Assembly (NCBI GenBank): GCA_009937615.1
Contig: JAACFB010000004.1
Coordinates: forward strand, 1 to 64,000
Direction of reading: 5' to 3'
DNA length: 64,000 nucleotides
Source of the DNA: Gammaproteobacteria bacterium
Lineage (GTDB): Bacteria; Pseudomonadota; Gammaproteobacteria; Steroidobacterales; Woeseiaceae
The notes below the pieces were generated by a model. It ran no database searches, was not told where the DNA came from, and worked only from the letters and a program-made list of their open reading frames with translations. This document shows, piece after piece, positions 1-7,013 of this stretch (its first letter is position 1; every line of letters starts with the position of its first letter). The position numbers were made by a program, and so were the translations under genes.

Positions 1-67
1 CCAACTTGATCTCGGCTTCCCGCAGCATGTGGATCGTTTGCTCGGGCTTGAAGTGCCGCCTTCCCAT
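1..67 (-). CDS. IS3-family transposase OrfA, N-terminal fragment
   Basis: From ATG at 67 the minus strand encodes MGRRHFKPEQTIHMLREAEI, the start of the helix-turn-helix OrfA subunit of IS3-family transposases (pattern: basic start, F-x-P/A-E-Q-I, LREAE). OrfA binds the element ends and is normally fused to the DDE subunit OrfB by a -1 frameshift. A ribosome binding site AGGAG lies just upstream at about 74-78. The gene runs off the left edge after 22 codons, so integrity cannot be judged. Confidence 0.75.
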   Translation of the reverse strand, partial: MGRRHFKPEQTIHMLREAEIKL

Positions 68-132
68 GGTCGTACTCCTTGGTTCCAGTGAAAGTCTCTC
101 ACCAGCCGGAGTCGTTACAGGGGGTCAGGTCA
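1..132 (-). mobile_element. End of an IS3-family insertion sequence (truncated by window edge)
   Basis: The minus strand begins at 132 with TGACCTGACCCCC, which fits the TGACCTG-type terminal repeat seen in many IS3-family elements, followed by a short leader and then the start of an OrfA transposase gene at 67. Only this 5' end is inside the window, so the partner terminal repeat, the OrfB frame and the target duplication cannot be checked. The exact boundary at 132 is inferred from the terminal motif. Confidence 0.62.
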
Positions 133-272
133 GTCTCATAAATTCGTTCACGCTATTCCAAAAAACTTCAAAAAAACGGCATAAGCCGCTGAAAAAATTA
201 TTTAAATAGACTAAGTCACGACGCTTGGAGTCCCTTGACATCTGGGGGCAGGCGCATAATCCCGGTATCCTT

Positions 273-294
273 CGAACACAACATCTTGTGTTCG
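273..294. promoter_or_regulatory. Perfect 9+4+9 palindrome, probable operator
   Basis: Arms CGAACACAA and TTGTGTTCG flank the spacer CATC. The repeat lies 19 bases before the start codon of the excisionase-like gene at 314, and a TTGACA box lies upstream at 235-240. The position is typical of a repressor or excisionase operator. It could also form an RNA hairpin in the leader; no T-run follows, so a terminator is less likely. Confidence 0.5.
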
Positions 295-313
295 GGCAAT
301 AAAGGAAGATGTT

Positions 314-610
314 ATGGAACCGAGGCTGATGCGTATAAACGACGCCTACCGGCACATGGGGCTGTGCCGGGATTACTTTAATCGCTGGATTCGACCGGGA
401 CTGCCGGAAATCCGGCAGGGTAAAGCCGTGCTTTTCGACTGCAAAGACATTATCACGATCCACTATAGTCCTGCTGAGATTGGGCGCCTGGTGATTGAGG
501 CTGAGAAAATAGTGGACAGTTCGCCACTGCTTTTGGCACGTCATGCTGACTGGGCGGGGCAAAACAGGGCAAAACACTGTTCGCAAACGGAGGCAGTCAC
601 CTTACAGTGA
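314..610 (+). CDS. Small AlpA/excisionase-like DNA-binding protein of an integrated element
   Basis: This 98-residue protein starts with a helix-turn-helix-like segment (RINDAYRHMGLCRDYFNRW, residues 7-25) followed by IRPGLPEIRQGK, the arrangement seen in small phage and island proteins that act as excisionases or AlpA-type activators of an integrase gene. The C-terminal half has no recognisable domain. AAGGAAG at 302-308 is a good ribosome binding site. Its place next to a duplicated tRNA 3' end and an IS element supports an integrative-element origin. No integrase is seen in the window, so it is either to the left or lost. The function is inferred from pattern and context only. Confidence 0.55.
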   Translation: MEPRLMRINDAYRHMGLCRDYFNRWIRPGLPEIRQGKAVLFDCKDIITIHYSPAEIGRLVIEAEKIVDSSPLLLARHADWAGQNRAKHCSQTEAVTLQ

Positions 611-640
611 CGGCTAATTATGTTTTACATCAAACAGTTA

Positions 641-665
641 AACTGGTCGGGGTGAGAGGATTTGA
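641..665. repeat. att-like direct repeat, copy A (duplicated 3' end of tRNA-Pro)
   Basis: These 25 bases are identical to 827-851, where they form the CCA end, acceptor and T-arm portion of the tRNA-Pro gene. The sequence on both sides differs between copies, so the match ends sharply. Duplication of a tRNA 3' end is the standard footprint of tyrosine-recombinase integration, so this copy is read as an attachment site. Confidence 0.8.
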
Positions 666-674
666 CTCGCGGCT

Positions 675-729
675 ACGACGCTCGGCCCTTCGGGCCGCAC
701 TTCGTGCGTCGTGATTCGCTGCGCGAATC
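675..729. other. Nested hairpins: three-way junction followed by a further stem-loop
   Basis: ACGACG (675-680) pairs with CGTCGT (707-712) and encloses two adjoining hairpins, CGGCCC-TTC-GGGCCG (683-697) and CGCAC-TTC-GTGCG (696-708, sharing bases with the neighbouring stems). A separate stem GATTCGC-TGC-GCGAATC follows at 713-729. The element lies directly after att copy A. It may be a REP-like or structured non-coding unit, or simply element-end sequence. No role is established. Confidence 0.4.
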
Positions 730-775
730 GCTGAACTTCTTGATCGGTTCCAGATCCCGCCCAAGTTCCGGAAAC

Positions 776-818
776 AAAAAATCGGCTCCCCCTGACGGGT
801 GAGGGAGCCGATTTTTTT
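776..818. terminator. Bidirectional rho-independent terminator
   Basis: ATCGGCTCCC (781-790) pairs with GGGAGCCGAT (803-812). The stem is flanked by five A's on the left and seven T's on the right, so it can stop transcription from either strand. On the minus strand it lies just downstream of tRNA-Pro and would terminate the ispB/tRNA-Pro transcript. Confidence 0.78.
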
Positions 819-826
819 AATTCCGA

Positions 827-851
827 AACTGGTCGGGGTGAGAGGATTTGA
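827..851. repeat. att-like direct repeat, copy B (inside the intact tRNA-Pro)
   Basis: This is an exact copy of 641-665. It covers the CCA, the 3' acceptor strand and part of the T-arm of tRNA-Pro, so the tRNA gene is whole on this side. The two copies are 161 bases apart, too little for a complete element, so either an insert decayed or two elements once lay in tandem and the surviving one extends left of copy A. Confidence 0.8.
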
Positions 852-906
852 ACCTCCGGCCCCTGCCTCCCGAAGGCAGTGCTCTACCAGGCTGAGCTAC
901 ACCCCG
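830..906 (-). tRNA. tRNA-Pro, anticodon CGG
   Basis: The minus strand folds as a 77-base cloverleaf: acceptor CGGGGTG/CACCCCG, anticodon stem CTGCC/GGCAG around loop TTCGGGA (anticodon CGG, reads CCG), T-loop TTCAAAT, discriminator A and an encoded CCA at 832-830. It lies 10 bases after the ispB stop on the same strand and may be co-transcribed. Its 3' end is duplicated at 641-665. Confidence 0.95.
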
Positions 907-916
907 TTTGCGTTTG

Positions 917-1915
917 TCAGGAACGCCGCTGGACGGCAAATTCGGCGATCGCGATAAGTGCCTGTTTGTAGTCCGAATCGGGAATGTCGGACAAGACGGC
1001 TATGGCTGAATCGGCGGCTTCCTGAGCGCGCGCCGCAGTGTACTGGAGGGCTCCGGTGGATTCAATGATCGCCTGGATTTTGTCGAGCTGATCCAGGCCA
1101 CCTTCCGTAATCGCTTTACGAATCAGCTCTTTATCTTCGGCCGATCCGTTTTCCATCGCAAAGATCAATGGCAGCGTGGCCTTTCCCTCGGCCAGGTCGT
1201 CGCCGAGGTTCTTGCCCAGTTCCTCGGCCGAGGCGTTGAAGTCGAGTGCGTCGTCAACCAGCTGAAAAGCGGTGCCTAGCTCCTGTCCAAAACGGACCAT
1301 CGCCTGCTCTTCCGGCTTGCTTCGCTGCGCTAAAACGGCAGCGATCTGCGCGCCGGCCTCAAAAAGTCGCGCGGTCTTACGATAAATAACCTGCCGATAC
1401 GCTTCTTCGCTGGTATCCGGGTCGTGCACGTTCATGAGCTGCATGACCTCACCGGCGGCGATCGTATTCGTGGCGTCGGCGAGAATCTGCATGACCCGCA
1501 TGCTGTCGATATCGACCATCATCTGAAATGCCCGGGAATACAGGAAGTCGCCGACCAGGACACTGGCCTGGTTGCCGAACACGGTATTGGCCGAATCCTG
1601 GCCGCGGCGACGTGCCGAAGAGTCGACGACGTCGTCGTGCAACAGCGTTGCCGTGTGAATGAACTCGATAATTGCGGCGGCGCGAATGTGCTGTTCGCCC
1701 GCGTAGCCGAACGCACGGGCAGCAAGCAATACAATGACTGGCCTCAGGCGCTTGCCGCCACTCTTCACGATGTACTCGGACACCTGCGACACCAGGGCAA
1801 CGTCGCTTTGCAGGCTCGCCGAAATCAGTGTGTCGACGGCCCGCATATCGTCACGGGTCATCTCGGCGACATCGTCGAACGTCATCGCGCCCGGTTTTTT
1901 TTCGGCTACATGCAT
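917..1915 (-). CDS. ispB: Octaprenyl (long-chain polyprenyl) diphosphate synthase IspB
   Basis: A trans-prenyltransferase that lengthens farnesyl diphosphate with isopentenyl units to make the side chain of ubiquinone. The first Asp-rich motif is DDVVD (94-98, with RRR shortly after) and the second is DDALD (221-225). The GGKRLRP substrate motif is at 53-59. Length 332 is normal. ATG codons at residues 1 and 11 are both possible starts. It is transcribed away from rplU, the arrangement found in most gammaproteobacteria. Confidence 0.95.
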   Translation of the reverse strand: MHVAEKKPGAMTFDDVAEMTRDDMRAVDTLISASLQSDVALVSQVSEYIVKSGGKRLRPVIVLLAARAFGYAGEQHIRAAAIIEFIHTATLLHDDVVDSSARRRGQDSANTVFGNQASVLVGDFLYSRAFQMMVDIDSMRVMQILADATNTIAAGEVMQLMNVHDPDTSEEAYRQVIYRKTARLFEAGAQIAAVLAQRSKPEEQAMVRFGQELGTAFQLVDDALDFNASAEELGKNLGDDLAEGKATLPLIFAMENGSAEDKELIRKAITEGGLDQLDKIQAIIESTGALQYTAARAQEAADSAIAVLSDIPDSDYKQALIAIAEFAVQRRS

Positions 1916-2182
1916 GTGACTCGGATGATGCCTTAAACGCCCGGTTTTGGCGACTTTAGCTGTACCGGGAAGCTTGAATCGGGGAATCGCAAGCCTTTGA
2001 ATTGCAGTATAAATTCGAGGCAGTTCGGCGTTGACCCGGGGCAGGCGAATCTATAGAATTCCCGCTCCCTTGTGGCAGCCGCCGGATGTGCGCTCGCGTA
2101 AGCGCCCGGTAGTCATAGAAAACCACTTAATTCTCAGTGAGTTGCGCACTTTTTAGCGACTTGCTATACGGAGCAGATAACG

Positions 2183-2716
2183 ATGTATGCGGTATTTCGC
2201 AGCGGTGGCAAACAATACCGTGCAGTTAAAGGCGACGTTTTGCGCCTTGAAAAGATCAATGCCGATGAAGGCGCGACGATCAAGTTTGACGAAGTCCTGC
2301 TCGTCGGCGAAGGCTCAGACGTCAAGGTAGGCAGCCCGTTGCTGTCGGGCAGCACGGTCAGCGGCAAGGTTGTCCGCCAGGGTAAGAGCCGCAAGGTTCC
2401 CGTGGTCAAATTCAAACGCCGCCAGAACTATCTGCGCCAGGGCTCGCACCGGCAGTTTTTCACCGAGGTTGAGATTACCGGTATCTCGGGCTCCGGCGCC
2501 AAAGAAGCCAAAGTGAGCAAGGAATCGGCCGAGAAGCCGGTGGCAGAGAAAGCGGCCGGGAAGCCGGCCGCGAAGAAGGCTGCTACCAAGAAAACGGCAG
2601 CCAAGAAAACGGCAGCCAAGAAGGCTGCGCCAAAGAAGGCCGCTGCCAAGAAAACGGCAACAAAGAAGGCGACAAAGAAAAAGGCTGCCAAGAAAGTGGC
2701 CAAGAAAGACGATTAA
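2183..2716 (+). CDS. rplU: 50S ribosomal protein L21 with a long Lys/Ala-rich C-terminal tail
   Basis: Residues 1-103 are a normal L21 (start MYAVFRSGGKQY; RNA-binding KFKRRQNYLRQGSHRQ at 77-92). L21 binds 23S rRNA in the large subunit. The usual protein ends near residue 103, but this one continues to 177 with a low-complexity tail of AAKK/TKK repeats like those of histone H1 or AlgP. The tail is in frame with no intervening stop and ends DD. It is the first gene of rplU-rpmA-obgE; the 267 bases to ispB hold the divergent promoters, though no clear -35/-10 pair was assigned. Confidence 0.95.
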   Translation: MYAVFRSGGKQYRAVKGDVLRLEKINADEGATIKFDEVLLVGEGSDVKVGSPLLSGSTVSGKVVRQGKSRKVPVVKFKRRQNYLRQGSHRQFFTEVEITGISGSGAKEAKVSKESAEKPVAEKAAGKPAAKKAATKKTAAKKTAAKKAAPKKAAAKKTATKKATKKKAAKKVAKKDD

Positions 2717-2775
2717 TCATGGGCCTGGCGGATTCGCCGGGCCAGCAGCAAGTCACGTAAGACAGGTACAGCACA

Positions 2776-3027
2776 ATGGCACATAAAAAAGCAGGCGGCA
2801 GCAGTAAAAACGGTCGCGATTCAGAATCCAAGCGCCTTGGCGTCAAGATTTTTGGCGGTCAGGAAGTTACGGCCGGCAATATCATTGTGCGGCAGCGCGG
2901 AACGCGCTTTCACGCGGGCGTTAACGTCGGCATAGGCCGGGACCATACGCTGTTCGCCAAGGCCGACGGCAAGGTTCGTTTTGACAAGAAGGGCCCGAAG
3001 AACCGCCAGTTTGTCAGCGTGGTCTGA
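2776..3027 (+). CDS. rpmA: 50S ribosomal protein L27
   Basis: An 83-residue protein starting [16 protein letters not shown], the classic L27 N-terminus that reaches the peptidyl-transferase centre, followed by [21 protein letters not shown]. There is no N-terminal cleavable extension of the Firmicutes type. It follows rplU by 59 bases and is followed by a terminator at 3088-3111. Confidence 0.97.
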   Translation: MAHKKAGGSSKNGRDSESKRLGVKIFGGQEVTAGNIIVRQRGTRFHAGVNVGIGRDHTLFAKADGKVRFDKKGPKNRQFVSVV

Positions 3028-3087
3028 TAACCTGTAGCGCGCCATTAGGCGCGGGGTTCGTCTGGACGGGCTCCAATGCATTTAAAG

Positions 3088-3111
3088 ACCCCGCTTTCGC
3101 GGGGTTTTTTT
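3088..3111 (+). terminator. Rho-independent terminator after rpmA
   Basis: ACCCCGC (3088-3094) pairs with GCGGGGT (3099-3105), followed by seven T's. It ends 13 bases before the obgE start codon, so obgE expression must depend on read-through or on a promoter overlapping this short gap. Confidence 0.82.
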
Positions 3112-3124
3112 GTAGGCTAGGGCA

Positions 3125-4138
3125 ATGAAATTCGTCGATGAAGCGACTATCCGGGTACTTGCAGGCAACGGCGGTCATGGCGCGCTGAGCTTCCGCCGTG
3201 AGAAATACGTGGAAAGGGGCGGTCCCGATGGCGGCGACGGCGGCCATGGTGGCAGTGTTTACCTGGTTGCAGAGCCGTCGATGAATACACTGGCGGATTT
3301 CAGGGTTGCCCGGAAATTCAAGGCGGGCAGCGGGCAGCCGGGTGCCGGCCGTAACAAGACGGGTCGCTCCGGTGACGACCTCGAGGTCAGGATTCCCTGC
3401 GGCACGGTTGTGCACGATGTCGATACGGGCGAGCTGATCTGCGATTTGACCGAACCCGGCCAGAGACAGAAAGTCGCCGAGGGTGGCCGCGGCGGCCTCG
3501 GCAACACGCGCTTCAAGAGCAGCGTCAATCGCGCGCCGCGGAAGACGACCAACGGAACACCGGGCGAGGCTCGACACCTGAAGCTCGAGTTGAAAGTACT
3601 GGCTGATGTCGGCCTGCTCGGTATGCCCAATGCCGGTAAGTCGACACTGATTTCTGCAATGTCGGAGGCTAAGCCCCGTATCGCCGACTATCCGTTCACG
3701 ACACTGCACCCGAATCTCGGCGTCGTCCGCGTCGGCGCACTGCAAAGTTTCGTTATGGCTGACATCCCGGGACTGATCGAGGGCGCTTCTGAAGGTGCGG
3801 GGCTCGGCATACAGTTTCTCAAGCACCTGCAGCGTACGGGCCTGCTCCTGCACCTCGTTGACATTGCGCCCATCGATCCGGACGCCAATCCCGCGAACGA
3901 CGTGAAGGCTATTCTTAGAGAGCTGCACAACTTCTCGGCTGAACTGGCCGCCAAACCCCGCTGGCTCGTCATCAACAAGATCGACCTGCTTGCGAATGAT
4001 GAGCTGAAAGCCGCGCGCGACAATCTGCTGTCCGAACTGGCCTGGGACGGCCCGGTTTTCGAGGTCAGCGCCGCGACAGGCGCGGGAATCGAGGCGCTCG
4101 GTCAAGCGGTCATGCGTGAACTCGAAGATTTAACATAA
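3125..4138 (+). CDS. obgE: GTPase ObgE/CgtA, 50S assembly and stress factor
   Basis: A ribosome-associated GTPase that acts in large-subunit maturation. The N-terminal glycine-rich Obg fold (residues 1-158) shows [20 protein letters not shown]-like repeats. The G domain has the P-loop GMPNAGKST near 167-175, switch/G3 DIPGLIEGA near 215 and NKID near 285. At 337 residues it lacks the extra OCT domain. The start is ATG at 3125 with weak AGG spacing. Its neighbours rplU and rpmA are conserved partners. Confidence 0.96.
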   Translation: MKFVDEATIRVLAGNGGHGALSFRREKYVERGGPDGGDGGHGGSVYLVAEPSMNTLADFRVARKFKAGSGQPGAGRNKTGRSGDDLEVRIPCGTVVHDVDTGELICDLTEPGQRQKVAEGGRGGLGNTRFKSSVNRAPRKTTNGTPGEARHLKLELKVLADVGLLGMPNAGKSTLISAMSEAKPRIADYPFTTLHPNLGVVRVGALQSFVMADIPGLIEGASEGAGLGIQFLKHLQRTGLLLHLVDIAPIDPDANPANDVKAILRELHNFSAELAAKPRWLVINKIDLLANDELKAARDNLLSELAWDGPVFEVSAATGAGIEALGQAVMRELEDLT

Positions 4139-4307
4139 GCCCGGACGCCGTTCACAGTTTTGTCCCGCCAGGCACCTGATTGCGCGGCAAATACGACGTG
4201 CGTCGCATCCTGAAATCCGCATAACAAGTAGCATTTCTCCTTGATAAAGAGATTAAGTGCCGCGACCGGCAGTTGTGTCTCGAATGTCGGGCTTCAAGGA
4301 TTATGTC

Positions 4308-4850
4308 ATGCGTCGGGAAGACGGTTTTACCCTCATTGAATTGATGATTGCGATCGGCCTGATGGCCCTGCTGCTCTCGATGGCGGTGCCGGCGATGAAC
4401 ATGTTTGTATCGAACGCGAGACAAACCGGCGCAGTCAACGACTTTGTCTCCTCGATGCACATCGCGCGCAGCACGGCGATAACGACAAATGCACGGGTCA
4501 CGATCTGCCCGAGTGCGAGCGGTGGCGATTGTGAGGCTGTTTCGTGGGATGACGGTTGGATCGTATTCGGTGATCTTGACAGCGACCAGAACGTAGACGC
4601 TGACGAGTCGATCATTGCTGCCTCGGCCGGGATCGACGGCTTATCGATAGTTTCGGGCGAGTTCGCTCAGTACCTGATGTATCGACCTAACGGTCGGGTC
4701 ATGAACGCCAGCGTAAACAGCAATTCCGGTCAGTTCACAGTCTGCGATCGACGCGGTTCGGATCATGCCAAGGTCCTGATCGTGGACCTGTCCGGACGTC
4801 CACGGCTTTCCGATCGGCTCGCAGATGGCCGTGTGCCCGGTTGCGGGTAG
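4308..4850 (+). CDS. fimT: Type IV pilus minor pilin, FimT/GspH family (cluster 1)
   Basis: A prepilin with a short leader MRREDG, cleavage expected before FTLIE, the Glu at mature position 5, then a hydrophobic helix and a GspH-type C-terminal domain with paired cysteines (TICPS, TVCDRRG, PGCG). The open frame extends upstream to 4257, but ATG 4308 has AAGGA at 4296-4300 at a good distance and gives the normal six-residue leader. Minor pilins of this type prime pilus assembly at the inner membrane. It is the first gene of the set that runs to pilE at 10692. Confidence 0.85.
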   Translation: MRREDGFTLIELMIAIGLMALLLSMAVPAMNMFVSNARQTGAVNDFVSSMHIARSTAITTNARVTICPSASGGDCEAVSWDDGWIVFGDLDSDQNVDADESIIAASAGIDGLSIVSGEFAQYLMYRPNGRVMNASVNSNSGQFTVCDRRGSDHAKVLIVDLSGRPRLSDRLADGRVPGCG

Positions 4851-4884
4851 TCGTGTTTAACGACACTTGAATCGGAATTTCGCC

Positions 4885-5466
4885 ATGTGCCATCGACAAA
4901 ATCTACAGCGCGGATTCTCCTTACTCGAGCTGCTCATCGCGCTTGTTGTTTTCAGCGTCGGAATGCTGGGCATAGCCGGCCTGCAGTCGATGTCCAAACA
5001 AGCGAATTTCGAAGCAATGCAGCGCTCAACTGCGTCGCAGATTGCTTACGGGCTGCTCGAGGACATGCGCACCAACGGCGATTCCATCGACACTTACCGC
5101 GCAGTGGCGGCACTGGGCAACGGCAGCCTTGGCAACGAGCCGGCCCCGAACTGCAGCGGTGCATCCGTGTGCAACGCGGCACAAAAAGCGGCCCATGATC
5201 TCTGGTTTTGGGAGCAGCTTCTCGATGGCAGCCTCGAAACCCGGAGCGGTTTGGGCGCCGGAGGCCTCGTGCTGCCGACACTGTGCATCGATGGGCCGGT
5301 ATTCGGCGGTCCCGGCGTATACAGGGTAACAATAGCGTGGCGGGGTACCGCGCCGATAACCAACGCCGTGGACAATGCCTGTGGCGCCGCGAGCGGCAAT
5401 TACGGCGACAACAACGAGTTCCGGCGCATTATCCAGATCCCGACATTCATCGATCCGAATATCTGA
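4885..5466 (+). CDS. pilV: Type IV pilus minor pilin PilV (cluster 1)
   Basis: Prepilin leader MCHRQNLQRG, cleavage before FSLLELLIALVVFSVGML, and the AGLQ segment typical of PilV. The mature body is about 180 residues with four or more cysteines. A TTG at 4867 would add six residues, but ATG 4885 is preferred. It follows fimT by 34 bases and is separated from pilW by three bases, so translation is probably coupled. PilV forms part of the tip-priming complex with PilW, PilX and PilY1. Confidence 0.87.
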   Translation: MCHRQNLQRGFSLLELLIALVVFSVGMLGIAGLQSMSKQANFEAMQRSTASQIAYGLLEDMRTNGDSIDTYRAVAALGNGSLGNEPAPNCSGASVCNAAQKAAHDLWFWEQLLDGSLETRSGLGAGGLVLPTLCIDGPVFGGPGVYRVTIAWRGTAPITNAVDNACGAASGNYGDNNEFRRIIQIPTFIDPNI

Positions 5467-5469
5467 GCG

Positions 5470-6471
5470 ATGAACGCCATGCCCAGTCATTCACTTAAGT
5501 CACAAAACGGATTCTCCGTTGTCGAACTCATGATCGCGATGTTGTTGTCGACGGGCCTGGCCGTGGCGATCATTACCGTCTTCGTAAACAACAGCCACAG
5601 TTTCGATCAGGACGATAACATCGCCCGCATGCAGGATGATGCCGGCCACGCGCTGCGGGAGCTCGCGTTTGAAATAAGCATGGCAGGCAACTACGCAGAG
5701 CTGCATATGCCCGACGCTGTGACGCCTGATGATGCACTTTCGATTGGGGCCGACTGCGGCCCGGGGGGCGAAATCAACTGGATGTACCGCACGGTCGACG
5801 CGGTTACGGGTGAGTCGCTGTCGATTGCCGCCCTGGACAATGCGAGCGCTGCCGCCGTCGGCACCGAGTTTTCCTGCTTCGAGTCGGGCGAGCTCCTCGA
5901 GGGTACCGATGTCGTATTAATTCGGCGCGTTGCGGGCGCTGAAGCCGGGGCGCTGGCCGCTGGCCGCGTATACCTGCGGACCAACGGCACGGTGGGCCTG
6001 CTGTTCCAGGCACCGTTCCCGGTCGCGCCAAGCGCAACGGTTGCCGCGCCGCGTGCCGACTGGGAGTATCGGCCAAGTATCTATTACATCCGCCGCTATG
6101 CAAACACGGCCGGGGACAACATTCCGACACTGTGCCGGAAGGTCTTGAGCTCCGGACCGACGATGACCACCGAGTGTCTCGCGGACGGTATCGAGAACCT
6201 GCAGATCGAGTACGGCATCGATACCAGCGAAGACGGCAACCCGAACGTGTACTTGAGCAGCCCCACGCTGGCAGAGATTCAGAACGCCGTTGCCGCCCGC
6301 ATATTCCTGCTGGCTCGCACGACCGAAATTGATACTCGCTACACGAACGACAAAACCTACTCGATCAGCAATTCGCCAGATTTTTCGCCCGATGATTCCT
6401 TCCATCGCCGCGTGTTTTCAACGAGCGTGTCGATCCAGAACATCCGCAGCATGAACATGATGGGCTTTTGA
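5470..6471 (+). CDS. pilW: Type IV pilus minor pilin PilW (cluster 1)
   Basis: A 333-residue prepilin with leader ending QNG and mature start FSVVELMIAMLLSTG, including Glu5. The large C-terminal region with a late ENLQIEYG segment is typical of PilW proteins. An alternative ATG lies at 5479. It starts three bases after the pilV stop and ends one base before the pilX start, so it is clearly in one operon. The role is pilus priming and tip assembly. Confidence 0.87.
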   Translation: MNAMPSHSLKSQNGFSVVELMIAMLLSTGLAVAIITVFVNNSHSFDQDDNIARMQDDAGHALRELAFEISMAGNYAELHMPDAVTPDDALSIGADCGPGGEINWMYRTVDAVTGESLSIAALDNASAAAVGTEFSCFESGELLEGTDVVLIRRVAGAEAGALAAGRVYLRTNGTVGLLFQAPFPVAPSATVAAPRADWEYRPSIYYIRRYANTAGDNIPTLCRKVLSSGPTMTTECLADGIENLQIEYGIDTSEDGNPNVYLSSPTLAEIQNAVAARIFLLARTTEIDTRYTNDKTYSISNSPDFSPDDSFHRRVFSTSVSIQNIRSMNMMGF

Positions 6472-6472
6472 T

Positions 6473-6985
6473 ATGGGCAAACAGGACTTCACGTTTCGAC
6501 GTCATCAGCAGGGCGCCATCCTCGTGATAGCGCTCATGTTTCTCTTGACGATCACGCTGTTTACGATTTCATCAATGCGCTCAAGCAACATCGGTCTGAA
6601 AATGGCGCAGAATGAAGAGTCCCGCGTTGCCGCGGTGCAGGCGGCGCAGGCGCTGGCCGATGCGATCGTCGCGAACCCGGCGTCGACACCGGTTGTTGGA
6701 ACCACAGGTTTTACAGTCTGCACGGCGGGACAGGCGGGCTGCACGCGAAACAATCTGGCGGTGAACGATGAAATTCTCGCAGCCGCCGTTGCCTCAAATC
6801 ACCTTGCGGCACGTGTGGAGCGAACGGGCACTATTTTCCGTCCCCCGCCACGCATTGTTGAGTCCAGTATCGACAAGTTCAGCAGCGCGTCGTTCCGAGT
6901 AACAACGACTTACGACCGCGTTGCCGAAGGTTTAGGGCGCCAGCAGATCACCGAAGGCGTGCTCGTGCTGGTACCAAAACAGTAG
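6473..6985 (+). CDS. pilX: Type IV pilus assembly protein PilX (cluster 1)
   Basis: A 170-residue protein with leader RRHQQG, then AILVIALMFLLTITLF and SSNIGLKMAQNEESRVAAVQAAQ, the PilX N-terminal pattern in which the Glu5 of other pilins is missing and a second Glu/Ala-rich helix follows. PilX belongs to the minor-pilin priming set. The start ATG 6473 lies one base after the pilW stop. Confidence 0.84.
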   Translation: MGKQDFTFRRHQQGAILVIALMFLLTITLFTISSMRSSNIGLKMAQNEESRVAAVQAAQALADAIVANPASTPVVGTTGFTVCTAGQAGCTRNNLAVNDEILAAAVASNHLAARVERTGTIFRPPPRIVESSIDKFSSASFRVTTTYDRVAEGLGRQQITEGVLVLVPKQ

Positions 6986-7013
6986 TTTGAAAATTCACGA
7001 AGAGAGAACGGGT

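Noticed and set aside
6-209. Plus-strand open frame of 67 codons at the left end
   Set aside because: It lies opposite the IS3 OrfA start and terminal region, has no ribosome site and no protein-like features.
1424-1936. 170-codon frame opposite ispB
   Set aside because: Antisense shadow of a well-supported gene; high GC frames of this kind are common here.
2492-2716. Lys/Ala repeat region as a separate DNA repeat or CRISPR-like array
   Set aside because: The repeats are codon-level (AAG/GCN) and part of the L21 frame; spacing and units do not fit a CRISPR array. No other array was seen in the window.
3014-4105. 363-codon frame opposite obgE
   Set aside because: Long but antisense to a complete, highly conserved gene; composition follows codon positions of obgE.
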